18,229 bases of DNA, taken from Bacteroidaceae bacterium (GTDB taxonomy: Bacteria; Bacteroidota; Bacteroidia; Bacteroidales; Bacteroidaceae). Position 1 is the stretch's first letter, and each line of letters begins with the position of its first letter. Where the stretch lies: assembly GCA_017548225.1 (NCBI GenBank), contig JAFYMV010000257.1:1-18229 (forward strand). Reading direction: 5' to 3'. Of this stretch, positions 1 to 4,935 are shown piece by piece. Made by a program: the position numbers and the translations under genes. A model generated the notes under the pieces. It worked only from the letters and a program-made list of their open reading frames with translations. It ran no database searches and had not been told where the DNA came from.

Positions 1-139
1 CACCTATGTCAACGAGACCCTCACCTTTGGCCAATTCGGCAATACCGAGACGCTCTCAAGCACCCTACTCATCAAGAAGAAAGACATCAAGATCACCCTC
101 GACCCCCTGACAGGTGCCCTGCTCCAGGTGGTGGAGTGA
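1..139 (+). CDS. 3' end of an unrecognised protein gene
   Basis: An open frame enters from the left edge (codons begin at base 2) and stops with TGA at 137-139, giving the last 45 residues of a protein. The visible tail contains TYVNETLTFGQFGN and ends in DPLTGALLQVVE; alternating hydrophobic and polar residues suggest beta strands, as at the end of many secreted Bacteroidetes proteins, but no family can be named. GC-rich third positions match the coding style of the 4.9-7.4 kb gene. A MITE-like repeat begins 15 bases after the stop. Function unknown. Confidence 0.6.
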   Translation, partial: TYVNETLTFGQFGNTETLSSTLLIKKKDIKITLDPLTGALLQVVE

Positions 140-153
140 GGTCCTCCCTAAAT

Positions 154-363
154 GCGCACAGTGGCGCACAGTGCGCACAAGAAAAATCGCAGGTCAGATT
201 TTCAAAAATCGAACCTGCGGTTTTTGGTTACATAAGTAAATAGTTTCTAATATAGTTATATATATATTTATATACCTATTATATATCTATTGTAACACTA
301 TCGTTCATCGTTAAAAAACGCACCCGCGCTTTTCACTGTGCGCACTGTGCGGACTGTGCGCAG
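154..363. repeat. MITE-like element with long GC-rich inverted ends
   Basis: The left end at 154-179 and the right end at 337-361 are near-perfect inverted repeats: both read GCGCACAGT, then GGC or CC, then GCACAGTGCGCACA when oriented inwards. Between them lie a hairpin (182-225) and a very AT-rich core (about 228-305). No reading frame is apparent inside. The left end recurs exactly (26 of 26 bases) at 7407-7432, right after another stop codon. Size (~210 bp), inverted ends and absence of genes suggest a MITE or an extended REP-type repeat. No clean target duplication is visible; GAGTGAG occurs at 134-140 and 363-369, but the left copy lies 13 bases away from the end. Confidence 0.5.
182..225 (+). 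terminator. Hairpin with T run after the first gene
   Basis: AAAAATCGCAGGT at 182-194 pairs with ACCTGCGGTTTTT at 213-225 with one G-T pair and an 18-base loop. The downstream arm ends in five T's, the form of an intrinsic terminator for the gene ending at 139. It lies inside the MITE-like repeat, so it may instead be part of that repeat's structure. Confidence 0.45.
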
Positions 364-375
364 AGTGAGTGTACG

Positions 376-409
376 CAAAACAAAATCCCCACGGCCCAGG
401 TCGCGGGGA
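376..409 (-). terminator. Terminator of the LRR gene
   Basis: On the minus strand TCCCCGCG (from 409-402) pairs with CGTGGGGA (393-386) around an 8-base loop and is followed by TTTTGTTTT (385 down to 377). It sits about 26 bases after the stop of the minus-strand LRR gene, the expected place for its rho-independent terminator. Confidence 0.7.
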
Positions 410-434
410 GTGATATTTGAATATCAGTGTAGGG

Positions 435-1433
435 TTACTTAAAGTAGGTCATCTTCTTCAATTTGGGACAATTCGTGAAGAACTTGTATCTATTTGTTTT
501 GAATGTTTTTTTCCACGACTTGTGCGCAACAACAGTAGTAAGTTCTTTGCAACCAGAGAAAACCTCGTTTCCAATGCTGGTCACGCTCTCGGGGATGGTG
601 ATGGTGGTGAGGCTCTCACACCAGGAGAAAGCCTCGTTTCCAATGCTCGTCACATTCTCGGGGATGGTGATGGTGGTGAGGCTGCTGCAATTAGCGAAAG
701 CCCCGCTTCCAATGCTTGTCACGCCCTCGGGTATGTTGATGGTGGTGAGGCTGCTGCAACCATAGAAAGCACCGTCTCCAATGCTCGTCACGCCCTCGGG
801 GATGTTGATGGCGGTGAGGCTGGTGCAAAAAGAGAAAGCACTCTCTCCAATACTCGTCACCCCCTCGGGGATGTTGATGGCGGTAAGGCTGATGCAACCA
901 TAGAAAGCCCACTCTCCAATGCTCGTCACACTCGCGGGGATGTTGATGGTGGTGAGGCTGCGGCAAATAGAGAAAGCATTCTCTCCAATGCTCGTTACAC
1001 CCTCGGGGATGTTGATGGTGGTGAGGCTGCGGCAACCAGAGAAAGCATAGTCTCCGATGCCCGTCACACCCTCGGGGATGTTTATGGCGGTGAGACTGGT
1101 GCAATTACGGTAAGCATAGTCTCCAATTCTCGTCACGCCCTCGGGGATGTTGATGGCGGTGAGACTGGTACAATTACGGAAAGCATTGTACCTAATCCTC
1201 GTCACGCTATAGTTCACCCCCTCGTAGGTCACCGTGGCTGGGATATTGATGGAGCCGGAATACTCATCGTGGTATTCATCATAGCTACTGCCTTTGTATG
1301 TCACCTCGGCTTGCTTGGCTCCCGAATAAAGGTTATACCAAACACCCTCAATCTCAACCTTTGTTTGTGCGCTGGCTGCGAGACTACATAGCAGCATGGC
1401 TGCCATGAGTAGGATGTGTCTTGTTTGTTTCAT
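435..1433 (-). CDS. Secreted BspA-like leucine-rich-repeat protein
   Basis: The 332-residue product starts with a signal peptide (hydrophobic core LLMAAMLLCSLA, likely cleavage after ASA at residue 22, before Q23). There is no good lipobox, so a periplasmic or exported protein is more likely than a lipoprotein. Residues 91-297 are nine consecutive 23-residue repeats of the type LTAINIPEGVTSIGDYAF followed by a Cys-containing turn, the TpLRR/LRR_5 pattern of BspA-like proteins from oral and gut Bacteroidetes and treponemes. In known members these repeats mediate binding to host proteins or other bacteria. Residues 298-332 form a short basic tail, with no visible type IX sorting domain. The gene stands alone, with its own -7 box and terminator. 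The repeats are almost identical at DNA level, so repeat number may vary between strains or be misassembled. The long antisense frame across it is a shadow of the repeats. Confidence 0.9.
   Translation of the reverse strand: MKQTRHILLMAAMLLCSLAASAQTKVEIEGVWYNLYSGAKQAEVTYKGSSYDEYHDEYSGSINIPATVTYEGVNYSVTRIRYNAFRNCTSLTAINIPEGVTRIGDYAYRNCTSLTAINIPEGVTGIGDYAFSGCRSLTTINIPEGVTSIGENAFSICRSLTTINIPASVTSIGEWAFYGCISLTAINIPEGVTSIGESAFSFCTSLTAINIPEGVTSIGDGAFYGCSSLTTINIPEGVTSIGSGAFANCSSLTTITIPENVTSIGNEAFSWCESLTTITIPESVTSIGNEVFSGCKELTTVVAHKSWKKTFKTNRYKFFTNCPKLKKMTYFK
543..1163 (-). repeat. Nine tandem 69-bp repeats coding the LRR units
   Basis: Each unit codes one 23-residue LRR. Units differ mainly at the codons for the variable positions after IGxxAF and in the xC(T/R/S)S turn, while the LTxINIPEGVTSIG core is nearly invariant. 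Such near-identical in-frame tandem repeats commonly expand and contract by recombination or slippage. Confidence 0.85.
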
Positions 1434-1482
1434 GTTGGTTATATTTTAAGTTTGGTTTTGTATCCCGATTCTTTATTGATAG

Positions 1483-1490
1483 CAAAGATA
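1483..1490 (-). promoter_or_regulatory. -7 box for the LRR gene
   Basis: On the minus strand the sequence reads TATCTTTG, a perfect match to the Bacteroidetes -7 consensus TAnnTTTG. Start of transcription would fall near 1476, leaving a leader of about 42 bases before the ATG at 1433. No good TTTG -33 box is visible at the usual 19-21 base spacing. Confidence 0.5.
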
Positions 1491-1511
1491 ATTCTAATTC
1501 ATGAATAATGA

Positions 1512-1646
1512 ATGGATTTCGAAAAAGTGTCTACTTATGTGGAAGAAAATGTCTCAAAAGTCGGATGGGAGAACCTCAGTTCTCTACTATATGAAGAGAT
1601 ATTCTTGCACAACTCGTCGGGTTTCGCTACTTTTGCTAAGGAATAA
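1512..1646 (+). CDS. Possible 44-aa upstream peptide
   Basis: ATG at 1512 opens a 44-codon frame ending TAA at 1644-1646, 11 bases before the start of the 344-aa gene. The product begins MDFEKVSTYVEENVSKVGW and is acidic and amphipathic, as expected of a small helical protein, and the spacing would allow translational coupling. Another frame starting at 1501 overlaps both genes and gives a less protein-like, Lys/Arg/Leu-rich sequence, so it was not chosen. No family recognised; it could be the decayed front of the next gene. Confidence 0.35.
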   Translation: MDFEKVSTYVEENVSKVGWENLSSLLYEEIFLHNSSGFATFAKE

Positions 1647-1657
1647 ATTGTTTTCTT

Positions 1658-2692
1658 ATGACGAAGGAGGAGATAAATGCATCATTGCCCAGAGAGATAA
1701 CATTCTTGTTTAATGATGTAGATTATGAGTTTTGTGACATCTATGATGATGTAGTCCCAGAACTGCAACAGGTCAGAGCATCTGAGTTTGAATTCTATGT
1801 GCATAAGGCAAAGGGACTGCGATTACCTTCTGCCGTTGCCTTGTGGTATGTGACGCCAAAGACTGATGAGGAAAAACGTGAACTGAGGTTAGATGCTGCT
1901 GCTCTTAGTATGGGCACAACAATTGAAAAAATGCTCGATGCTCATTGTGTGAGCCAAGCTATTGTCATGACAGCTTTATGCACAGAAGTGAGCATAGGGC
2001 ATAGAGATGTGCTGGATTACGTGATGATAGCTCAGGCTTCTCTTTATCTTATATGCATTTATGCTGCTGTAGAAGACTCCGAGGCAATACTATCTAATTA
2101 TGAAAAGATATTCTTTGAGACTCTGCCAAAGACTGATGCCCGTTTTGGACGCATGGCTCGACTAATCCCTCAATCTGTGCATCCCGAACTCATTCCGCTT
2201 GTCCTCACAGCTCGTGTGCTTGCCGATATGAGCAGGGAACACACTGCGCAAAAGAATTGGTGGCGTGCTGTGTATCGCTCACTCTATGACAGGGGTTATG
2301 CCATAGCTCGCGATGAAGCCTCGTTTGTACTCTACATGGTAGATCATCTTGCCGAGTGGCAGCGCCTTGCCAAGGTCTTCGGTGTGCCCAACAAACTCGC
2401 CAACCCCAGCATGTGGCAACTCACCGACAAGGGCAAGCCCGATATGGATAAGGCATCACCTCTCTCTCGCTCAGGCACGGGCAACTATCCCTATTACAGC
2501 GACACACCTTGGCGTGAGTGGATGGGCGATTTCCAGCAATTGTTCATGGCATCTATCCAAGACCCAAAAGCCGAGGAGGAGATGATGAAGAAGTTTGGCC
2601 CAAACATCCCCAAGACCATGATTACCATAGCTACTCGAATGACCGAGTGGCTCGATCTGTTAACTCCCGATACGGAGATAAAAGTTCCATAG
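1658..2692 (+). CDS. Unrecognised 344-aa protein
   Basis: The frame codes MTKEEINASLPREITFLFND and onwards. No signal peptide or clear membrane segments are seen, and the predicted make-up is largely helical, so a cytoplasmic protein is likely. Around residues 135-150 (QASLYLICIYAAVEDSEAI) there is one hydrophobic stretch, which looks like a buried helix rather than a membrane span. I recognise no catalytic motif or named domain. Base composition changes along the gene: the first ~540 bases are AT-rich, while after about 2200 third positions become GC-rich, which could mark a fusion or recombination joint. A strong terminator follows 38 bases after the stop. The start was chosen because it follows the 44-aa frame closely; no good SD precedes it, which is usual in Bacteroidetes. 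Confidence 0.65.
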   Translation: MTKEEINASLPREITFLFNDVDYEFCDIYDDVVPELQQVRASEFEFYVHKAKGLRLPSAVALWYVTPKTDEEKRELRLDAAALSMGTTIEKMLDAHCVSQAIVMTALCTEVSIGHRDVLDYVMIAQASLYLICIYAAVEDSEAILSNYEKIFFETLPKTDARFGRMARLIPQSVHPELIPLVLTARVLADMSREHTAQKNWWRAVYRSLYDRGYAIARDEASFVLYMVDHLAEWQRLAKVFGVPNKLANPSMWQLTDKGKPDMDKASPLSRSGTGNYPYYSDTPWREWMGDFQQLFMASIQDPKAEEEMMKKFGPNIPKTMITIATRMTEWLDLLTPDTEIKVP

Positions 2693-2729
2693 AGTCCTCC
2701 CTTTAACAACACCCTAATAAATATATATT

Positions 2730-2776
2730 CCGGCTACGTATGCTTTTTCATGACATACGTAGCCGGTTATTTTTTG
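2730..2776 (+). terminator. Strong rho-independent terminator
   Basis: CCGGCTACGTATG (2730-2742) pairs perfectly over 13 bases with CATACGTAGCCGG (2754-2766) around an 11-base loop, followed by TTATTTTTTG. It ends the transcript of the 344-aa gene. Confidence 0.9.
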
Positions 2777-2803
2777 CCCATTTAGGGCAGAATGAGGACT
2801 TTT

Positions 2804-2842
2804 ACATGGTTTCCGTGTAAGTATGGCACACGGTTTACATGT
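2804..2842. repeat. Imperfect palindrome upstream of the four-gene operon
   Basis: ACATG-GTTT-CCGTGT (2804-2818) faces ACACGG-TTTA-CATGT (2828-2842): 5-bp and 6-bp paired parts separated by a symmetric 4-base mismatch, with a 9-base centre. The octamer TTTACATG also repeats directly at 2801-2808 and 2834-2841. It lies about 70 bases upstream of the -7 box, so it could be an operator. Confidence 0.4.
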
Positions 2843-2911
2843 ATTTGATTATCAGTTGTTTAAATTTACGTTTTTAATATTTTTTTTCTTCTCCGCCACA
2901 TTTTCTTGTAC

Positions 2912-2919
2912 TAAATTTG
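2912..2919 (+). promoter_or_regulatory. -7 box and 5' leader of the four-gene operon
   Basis: TAAATTTG fits the TAnnTTTG consensus; no clear TTTG -33 box is present at the usual distance. Transcription would start near 2926 and give a leader of about 160 bases. In it, AAGGGA/TCCCTT (2928-2949), TCCTGC/GCAGGA with a 6-base loop (2998-3015) and AACCT/AGGTT (3053-3072) can pair. A leader this long with several short stems is compatible with post-transcriptional control, but no known riboswitch is recognised. Confidence 0.45.
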
Positions 2920-3088
2920 CTCTCGCTAAGGGAAACGAAGGGGTCCCTTCATCCTTCAGCCACGCGCTCTTTGACCTACTTTACATACCACTACAACTCC
3001 TGCAAACGGGCAGGATGTGACACAAAAGCAAAAAAGAATTATTCATAATTAGAACCTAGCGCTGTAGAGGTTAAGTGCATAATAGATT

Positions 3089-3505
3089 ATGAAAGAAAAA
3101 ACATTAGTGAATGCTTGGGATACCAAGTTCGAGATGACCGATTTTGTGTATGCTGGCGGTGGGATAGGGGGCTTTGACCTCTGCCGTCAGCTCACATTAG
3201 AGGAACTGGAGTTTGCAGACCTTATCCTCTCCTTTACCATTGGAGGGAACCACCTCATGACGAAGGAGCAAAGGGATGAGAGCACACGCTTTAAGTTGCA
3301 GTTCCCCACGCAGGTGGACTATAACATGATAGAGGATTTGATTATAGAGACCCCCAGCATGGAGCCGTGCCGTCTGCTCGAGTGCTGGTTGGCATTGGTC
3401 ACCTTTAATCTCGATAGTGAGCAACTGGACAAGATTGCCACAGGTAGCCTGAAAGTAGGACTCACCTGCATGGATGGAGAGAAGAAAATTTTATTGTGTA
3501 ACTAA
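3089..3505 (+). CDS. Unrecognised 138-aa protein, first gene of an orphan operon
   Basis: The product begins MKEKTLVNAWDTKFEMTDF and contains a glycine-rich stretch YAGGGIGGFDLC near residues 21-32. It is acidic, without a signal peptide or membrane span. The Gly-rich segment resembles a loop but does not fit a Rossmann GxGxxG in context, and no family is recognised. Four same-strand genes follow each other here within a few bases: the next begins 22 bases downstream at 3528. An alternative in-frame start for that next gene (3474) would overlap this one by 32 bases. Confidence 0.7.
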   Translation: MKEKTLVNAWDTKFEMTDFVYAGGGIGGFDLCRQLTLEELEFADLILSFTIGGNHLMTKEQRDESTRFKLQFPTQVDYNMIEDLIIETPSMEPCRLLECWLALVTFNLDSEQLDKIATGSLKVGLTCMDGEKKILLCN

Positions 3506-3527
3506 TAAATATGGAGGAAACAAAAGT

Positions 3528-3707
3528 ATGAGAAACCGAAGCAAAGCGCCCATCGAGCGCATGAAGAGGCCGAAAGGTGAACGTAGCCGAATGGGATTTC
3601 CCAAGGTGAAGGTGACGGGCAAATTCTTCCACCCCGCATTGGAAGAGTGCCTGAATCGAAAGAATGAAACAAGTATTAACCCTTTAACTAAGAAAGAAAA
3701 TGAGTAA
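3528..3707 (+). CDS. Small basic 59-aa protein
   Basis: Starts MRNRSKAPIERMKRPKGERS and is rich in Arg and Lys in its first half, with a short tail ending in KKENE. A nucleic-acid-binding or ribosome-associated role is conceivable from charge only; no family is recognised. The start at 3528 has GGAGG ten bases upstream and avoids overlap with the previous gene; an upstream in-frame ATG at 3474 lies inside that gene. Its stop overlaps the next start by 8 bases in ATGAGTAA, a typical translational-coupling arrangement. Confidence 0.6.
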   Translation: MRNRSKAPIERMKRPKGERSRMGFPKVKVTGKFFHPALEECLNRKNETSINPLTKKENE

Positions 3708-4209
3708 CAGAAAAAAAATTAAGCGACAAGTGGCTCCGATTAACAACACACCCTACACCGCTGTAGAAGGGTCGTCATGGGAATGTTTCCTGCTGGGTAG
3801 GGCAGAGGTAAAGAGTTTGAGTATAGCGACGGGCGCGGATATGTCGAGAACCCTCATTGGGGGATTCATCCATACACGTCCGCTCACTCCCGAGGAGAAG
3901 ACGGCACTGGATCAGGCAAAGGTCAGCATCGACCACACCATATCCTGGGCACCCGATGGCACTCGAATGCACGTCTTCGGGTTCCGTAGCGTGAGCGGAT
4001 TTGAGTTCATCGTGGAGTTGGCACAGCGTTACGACCTTGCCCCCGACCAGTTGATGAAGGTGCACATCGCCTACCTGCGCGACAGCCTTCCTCTAGAGGC
4101 TCTCGAACGCATGGCAGTCGGCTTCAAAAGCCCAAATGCAGCCACAGGGCGGGATAGTGATGATAAGGATGATAATGAAACAAACGATGGAGATAACAAA
4201 TATGAATAA
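3700..4209 (+). CDS. Unrecognised 169-aa protein with acidic tail
   Basis: Begins MSNRKKIKRQVAPINN, with a basic first ten residues, then a mixed alpha/beta body, and ends in a highly acidic tail of Asp, Asn and Glu (about residues 150-169). No signal peptide or membrane span. No domain recognised; LTPEEKTALDQAKVSID around residues 61-77 looks like a helix. Overlaps the previous gene by 8 bases and the next by 8 (ATGAATAA), so the three probably form one coupled translation unit. The acidic tail is a feature often seen in DNA mimics and small antagonists, but that is speculation here. Confidence 0.7.
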   Translation: MSNRKKIKRQVAPINNTPYTAVEGSSWECFLLGRAEVKSLSIATGADMSRTLIGGFIHTRPLTPEEKTALDQAKVSIDHTISWAPDGTRMHVFGFRSVSGFEFIVELAQRYDLAPDQLMKVHIAYLRDSLPLEALERMAVGFKSPNAATGRDSDDKDDNETNDGDNKYE

Positions 4210-4549
4210 GCATAATCCTAATACGAAGAAGATGAATAAAGTAAATTATCCAATGAGTGAAGTTTTCGTCTACACCGTAGTAGACGCAGTGATTAACCAT
4301 CAAGGCGCGGGTGGCACATCGTACCGACTGCTCTACCTACCTTTTGCTGAGCCCGATGGTGGCGTCAGCGATAGGGACAGTGCCTACCGCCATGTGGCCG
4401 AGTGTGCCTTGGATGCCCACCGCATAGGAATCCCCTTCTGCCTTGAGGCCGACGACCAGCAGTTGCAGACCACCGGCGTGGGGGCTACCGTCAGGGTGGC
4501 ATTCATCAGAGATGCGCAGGGCAAATGGGTGGCTGTGAACTTCAAGTAG
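4202..4549 (+). CDS. Unrecognised 115-aa protein, last gene of the orphan operon
   Basis: From the ATG at 4202, which overlaps the preceding stop in ATGAATAA, the product reads MNKHNPNTKKMNKVNYPMSE. In-frame ATGs at 4232 and 4253 are also possible; a frame-open ATG at 4136 lies inside the previous gene and is unlikely. The body (SEVFVYTVVDAVINHQGAGG to the end, QGKWVAVNF) suggests a small alpha/beta protein with four or five strands; it has no signal peptide. No family recognised. A terminator follows 49 bases after the stop. Confidence 0.65.
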   Translation: MNKHNPNTKKMNKVNYPMSEVFVYTVVDAVINHQGAGGTSYRLLYLPFAEPDGGVSDRDSAYRHVAECALDAHRIGIPFCLEADDQQLQTTGVGATVRVAFIRDAQGKWVAVNFK

Positions 4550-4597
4550 CAATAGATCAGATGAAGGGATAACCGAAAGCCGCATCGGCATATACAT

Positions 4598-4633
4598 ACC
4601 CCTCAAGGATGAAAATCTTTGAGGGGTTTTCTT
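4598..4633 (+). terminator. Terminator with GAAA loop
   Basis: ACCCCTCAAGGAT (4598-4610) pairs with ATCTTTGAGGGGT (4615-4627), with one mismatch, around a GAAA loop, followed by TTTCTT. It closes the four-gene operon and separates it from the primase-helicase gene. Confidence 0.85.
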
Positions 4634-4697
4634 GCATATAGGCACATGGTGAGAAAAATTGTTCATTTTGCGCTTCAGAACCCCTGAAAGCCTAACC

Positions 4698-4895
4698 TTT
4701 GGATAAAAACTTATCCAAAACTCCGATGGGAAAGGCTCAAAGCCTTACCATCGAGAGACCGTTAACGCTGGACCCACGTCCTATAAAGCACCCAAAGTGT
4801 GGGCACAACGGACAAAAGTAGATGACATACTCGGCGCGCGAGCGTGTCTTCGGATTCCTCAACCGCTGGCAGTACACGCTGCCGCGGTTGTTTTC
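4698..4895 (+). ncRNA. Hairpin-rich segment: candidate structured RNA, leader or replication origin
   Basis: At least five inverted repeats lie within 200 bases. (1) TTTGGATAA/TTATCCAAA, 9 bp, loop AAAC, 4698-4719. (2) CGATGG-AAGGCT/AGCCTT-CCATCG, 12 bp, 4724-4753. (3) CCGTT (4759-4763) with AACGG (4807-4811), enclosing GGAC/GTCC and CCCA/TGGG stems. (4) CTCG/CGAG, 4830-4842. (5) CAACCGC-GGCAG/CTGCC-GCGGTTG with one bulged T, 4860-4890, followed by TTTTC. The last could act as an attenuator 27 bases before the next start codon. The density exceeds what chance intergenic DNA shows and recalls a folded RNA with an enclosed multiloop, or an origin acted on by the neighbouring primase. I cannot match it to a named RNA family. 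The strand is inferred from the downstream gene. Confidence 0.45.
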
Positions 4896-4935
4896 ATGTG
4901 TAACGATAAAAAGAAGGAACTATGAAAACAACTAG
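4822..4935 (+). CDS. Possible 37-aa peptide overlapping the primase start
   Basis: ATG at 4822 opens MTYSARERVFGFLNRWQYTL and stops at 4933-4935, overlapping the next gene by 14 bases. Third positions are strongly G or C (TAC, TCG, GCG, CGC, GAG and so on), like the neighbouring large gene, which favours real coding. Against it, the frame runs straight through two hairpins. Directly upstream in the same register, a 31-codon frame from 4726 ends in TAG immediately before this ATG. No family recognised. Confidence 0.25.
   Translation: MTYSARERVFGFLNRWQYTLPRLFSCVTIKRRNYENN

Larger units (their letters stand above)
2693..3088. other. 396-bp gene-free interval: terminator plus leader of the four-gene operon
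   Basis: Contains a perfect terminator (2730-2776), an imperfect palindrome (2804-2842), a -7 box (2912-2919) and three short hairpins (2928-2949, 2998-3015, 3053-3072). The only plus-strand frame inside, at 2823-3020, starts MAHGLHVFDYQLF, has no neighbour-like codon use and overlaps the promoter, so no protein gene is called. Confidence 0.6.
4550..4921. other. 372-bp interval: terminator plus hairpin-rich segment
   Basis: Holds the operon terminator (4598-4633) and a series of hairpins (4698-4895) before the VirE_N/DUF3987 gene. Two short frames in one register (4726-4821, 31 aa, and 4822-4935, 37 aa) run through the hairpins and are discussed separately. Confidence 0.6.

Noticed and set aside
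154..363. CRISPR array
   Set aside because: The GCGCACAGT copies are inverted or solitary, without regular spacers; no cas gene is present.
417..1391. 324-aa plus-strand frame
   Set aside because: It lies antisense to the LRR gene and owes its openness to the 69-bp repeats; the minus strand has the signal peptide and the LRR family pattern.
1501..1713. 70-aa plus-strand frame
   Set aside because: It overlaps the 344-aa gene and the 44-aa frame, and gives a Lys/Arg/Leu-rich sequence of no visible type.
2823..3020. 65-aa plus-strand frame with a Phe-rich hydrophobic stretch
   Set aside because: It runs over a palindrome and a -7 box, its hydrophobic part comes from a T run, and no coding bias is seen.
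4136..4201. Longer N-terminus of the fourth orphan gene
   Set aside because: It would overlap the previous gene by 74 bases; the ATGAATAA overlap at 4202 is the usual coupling form.
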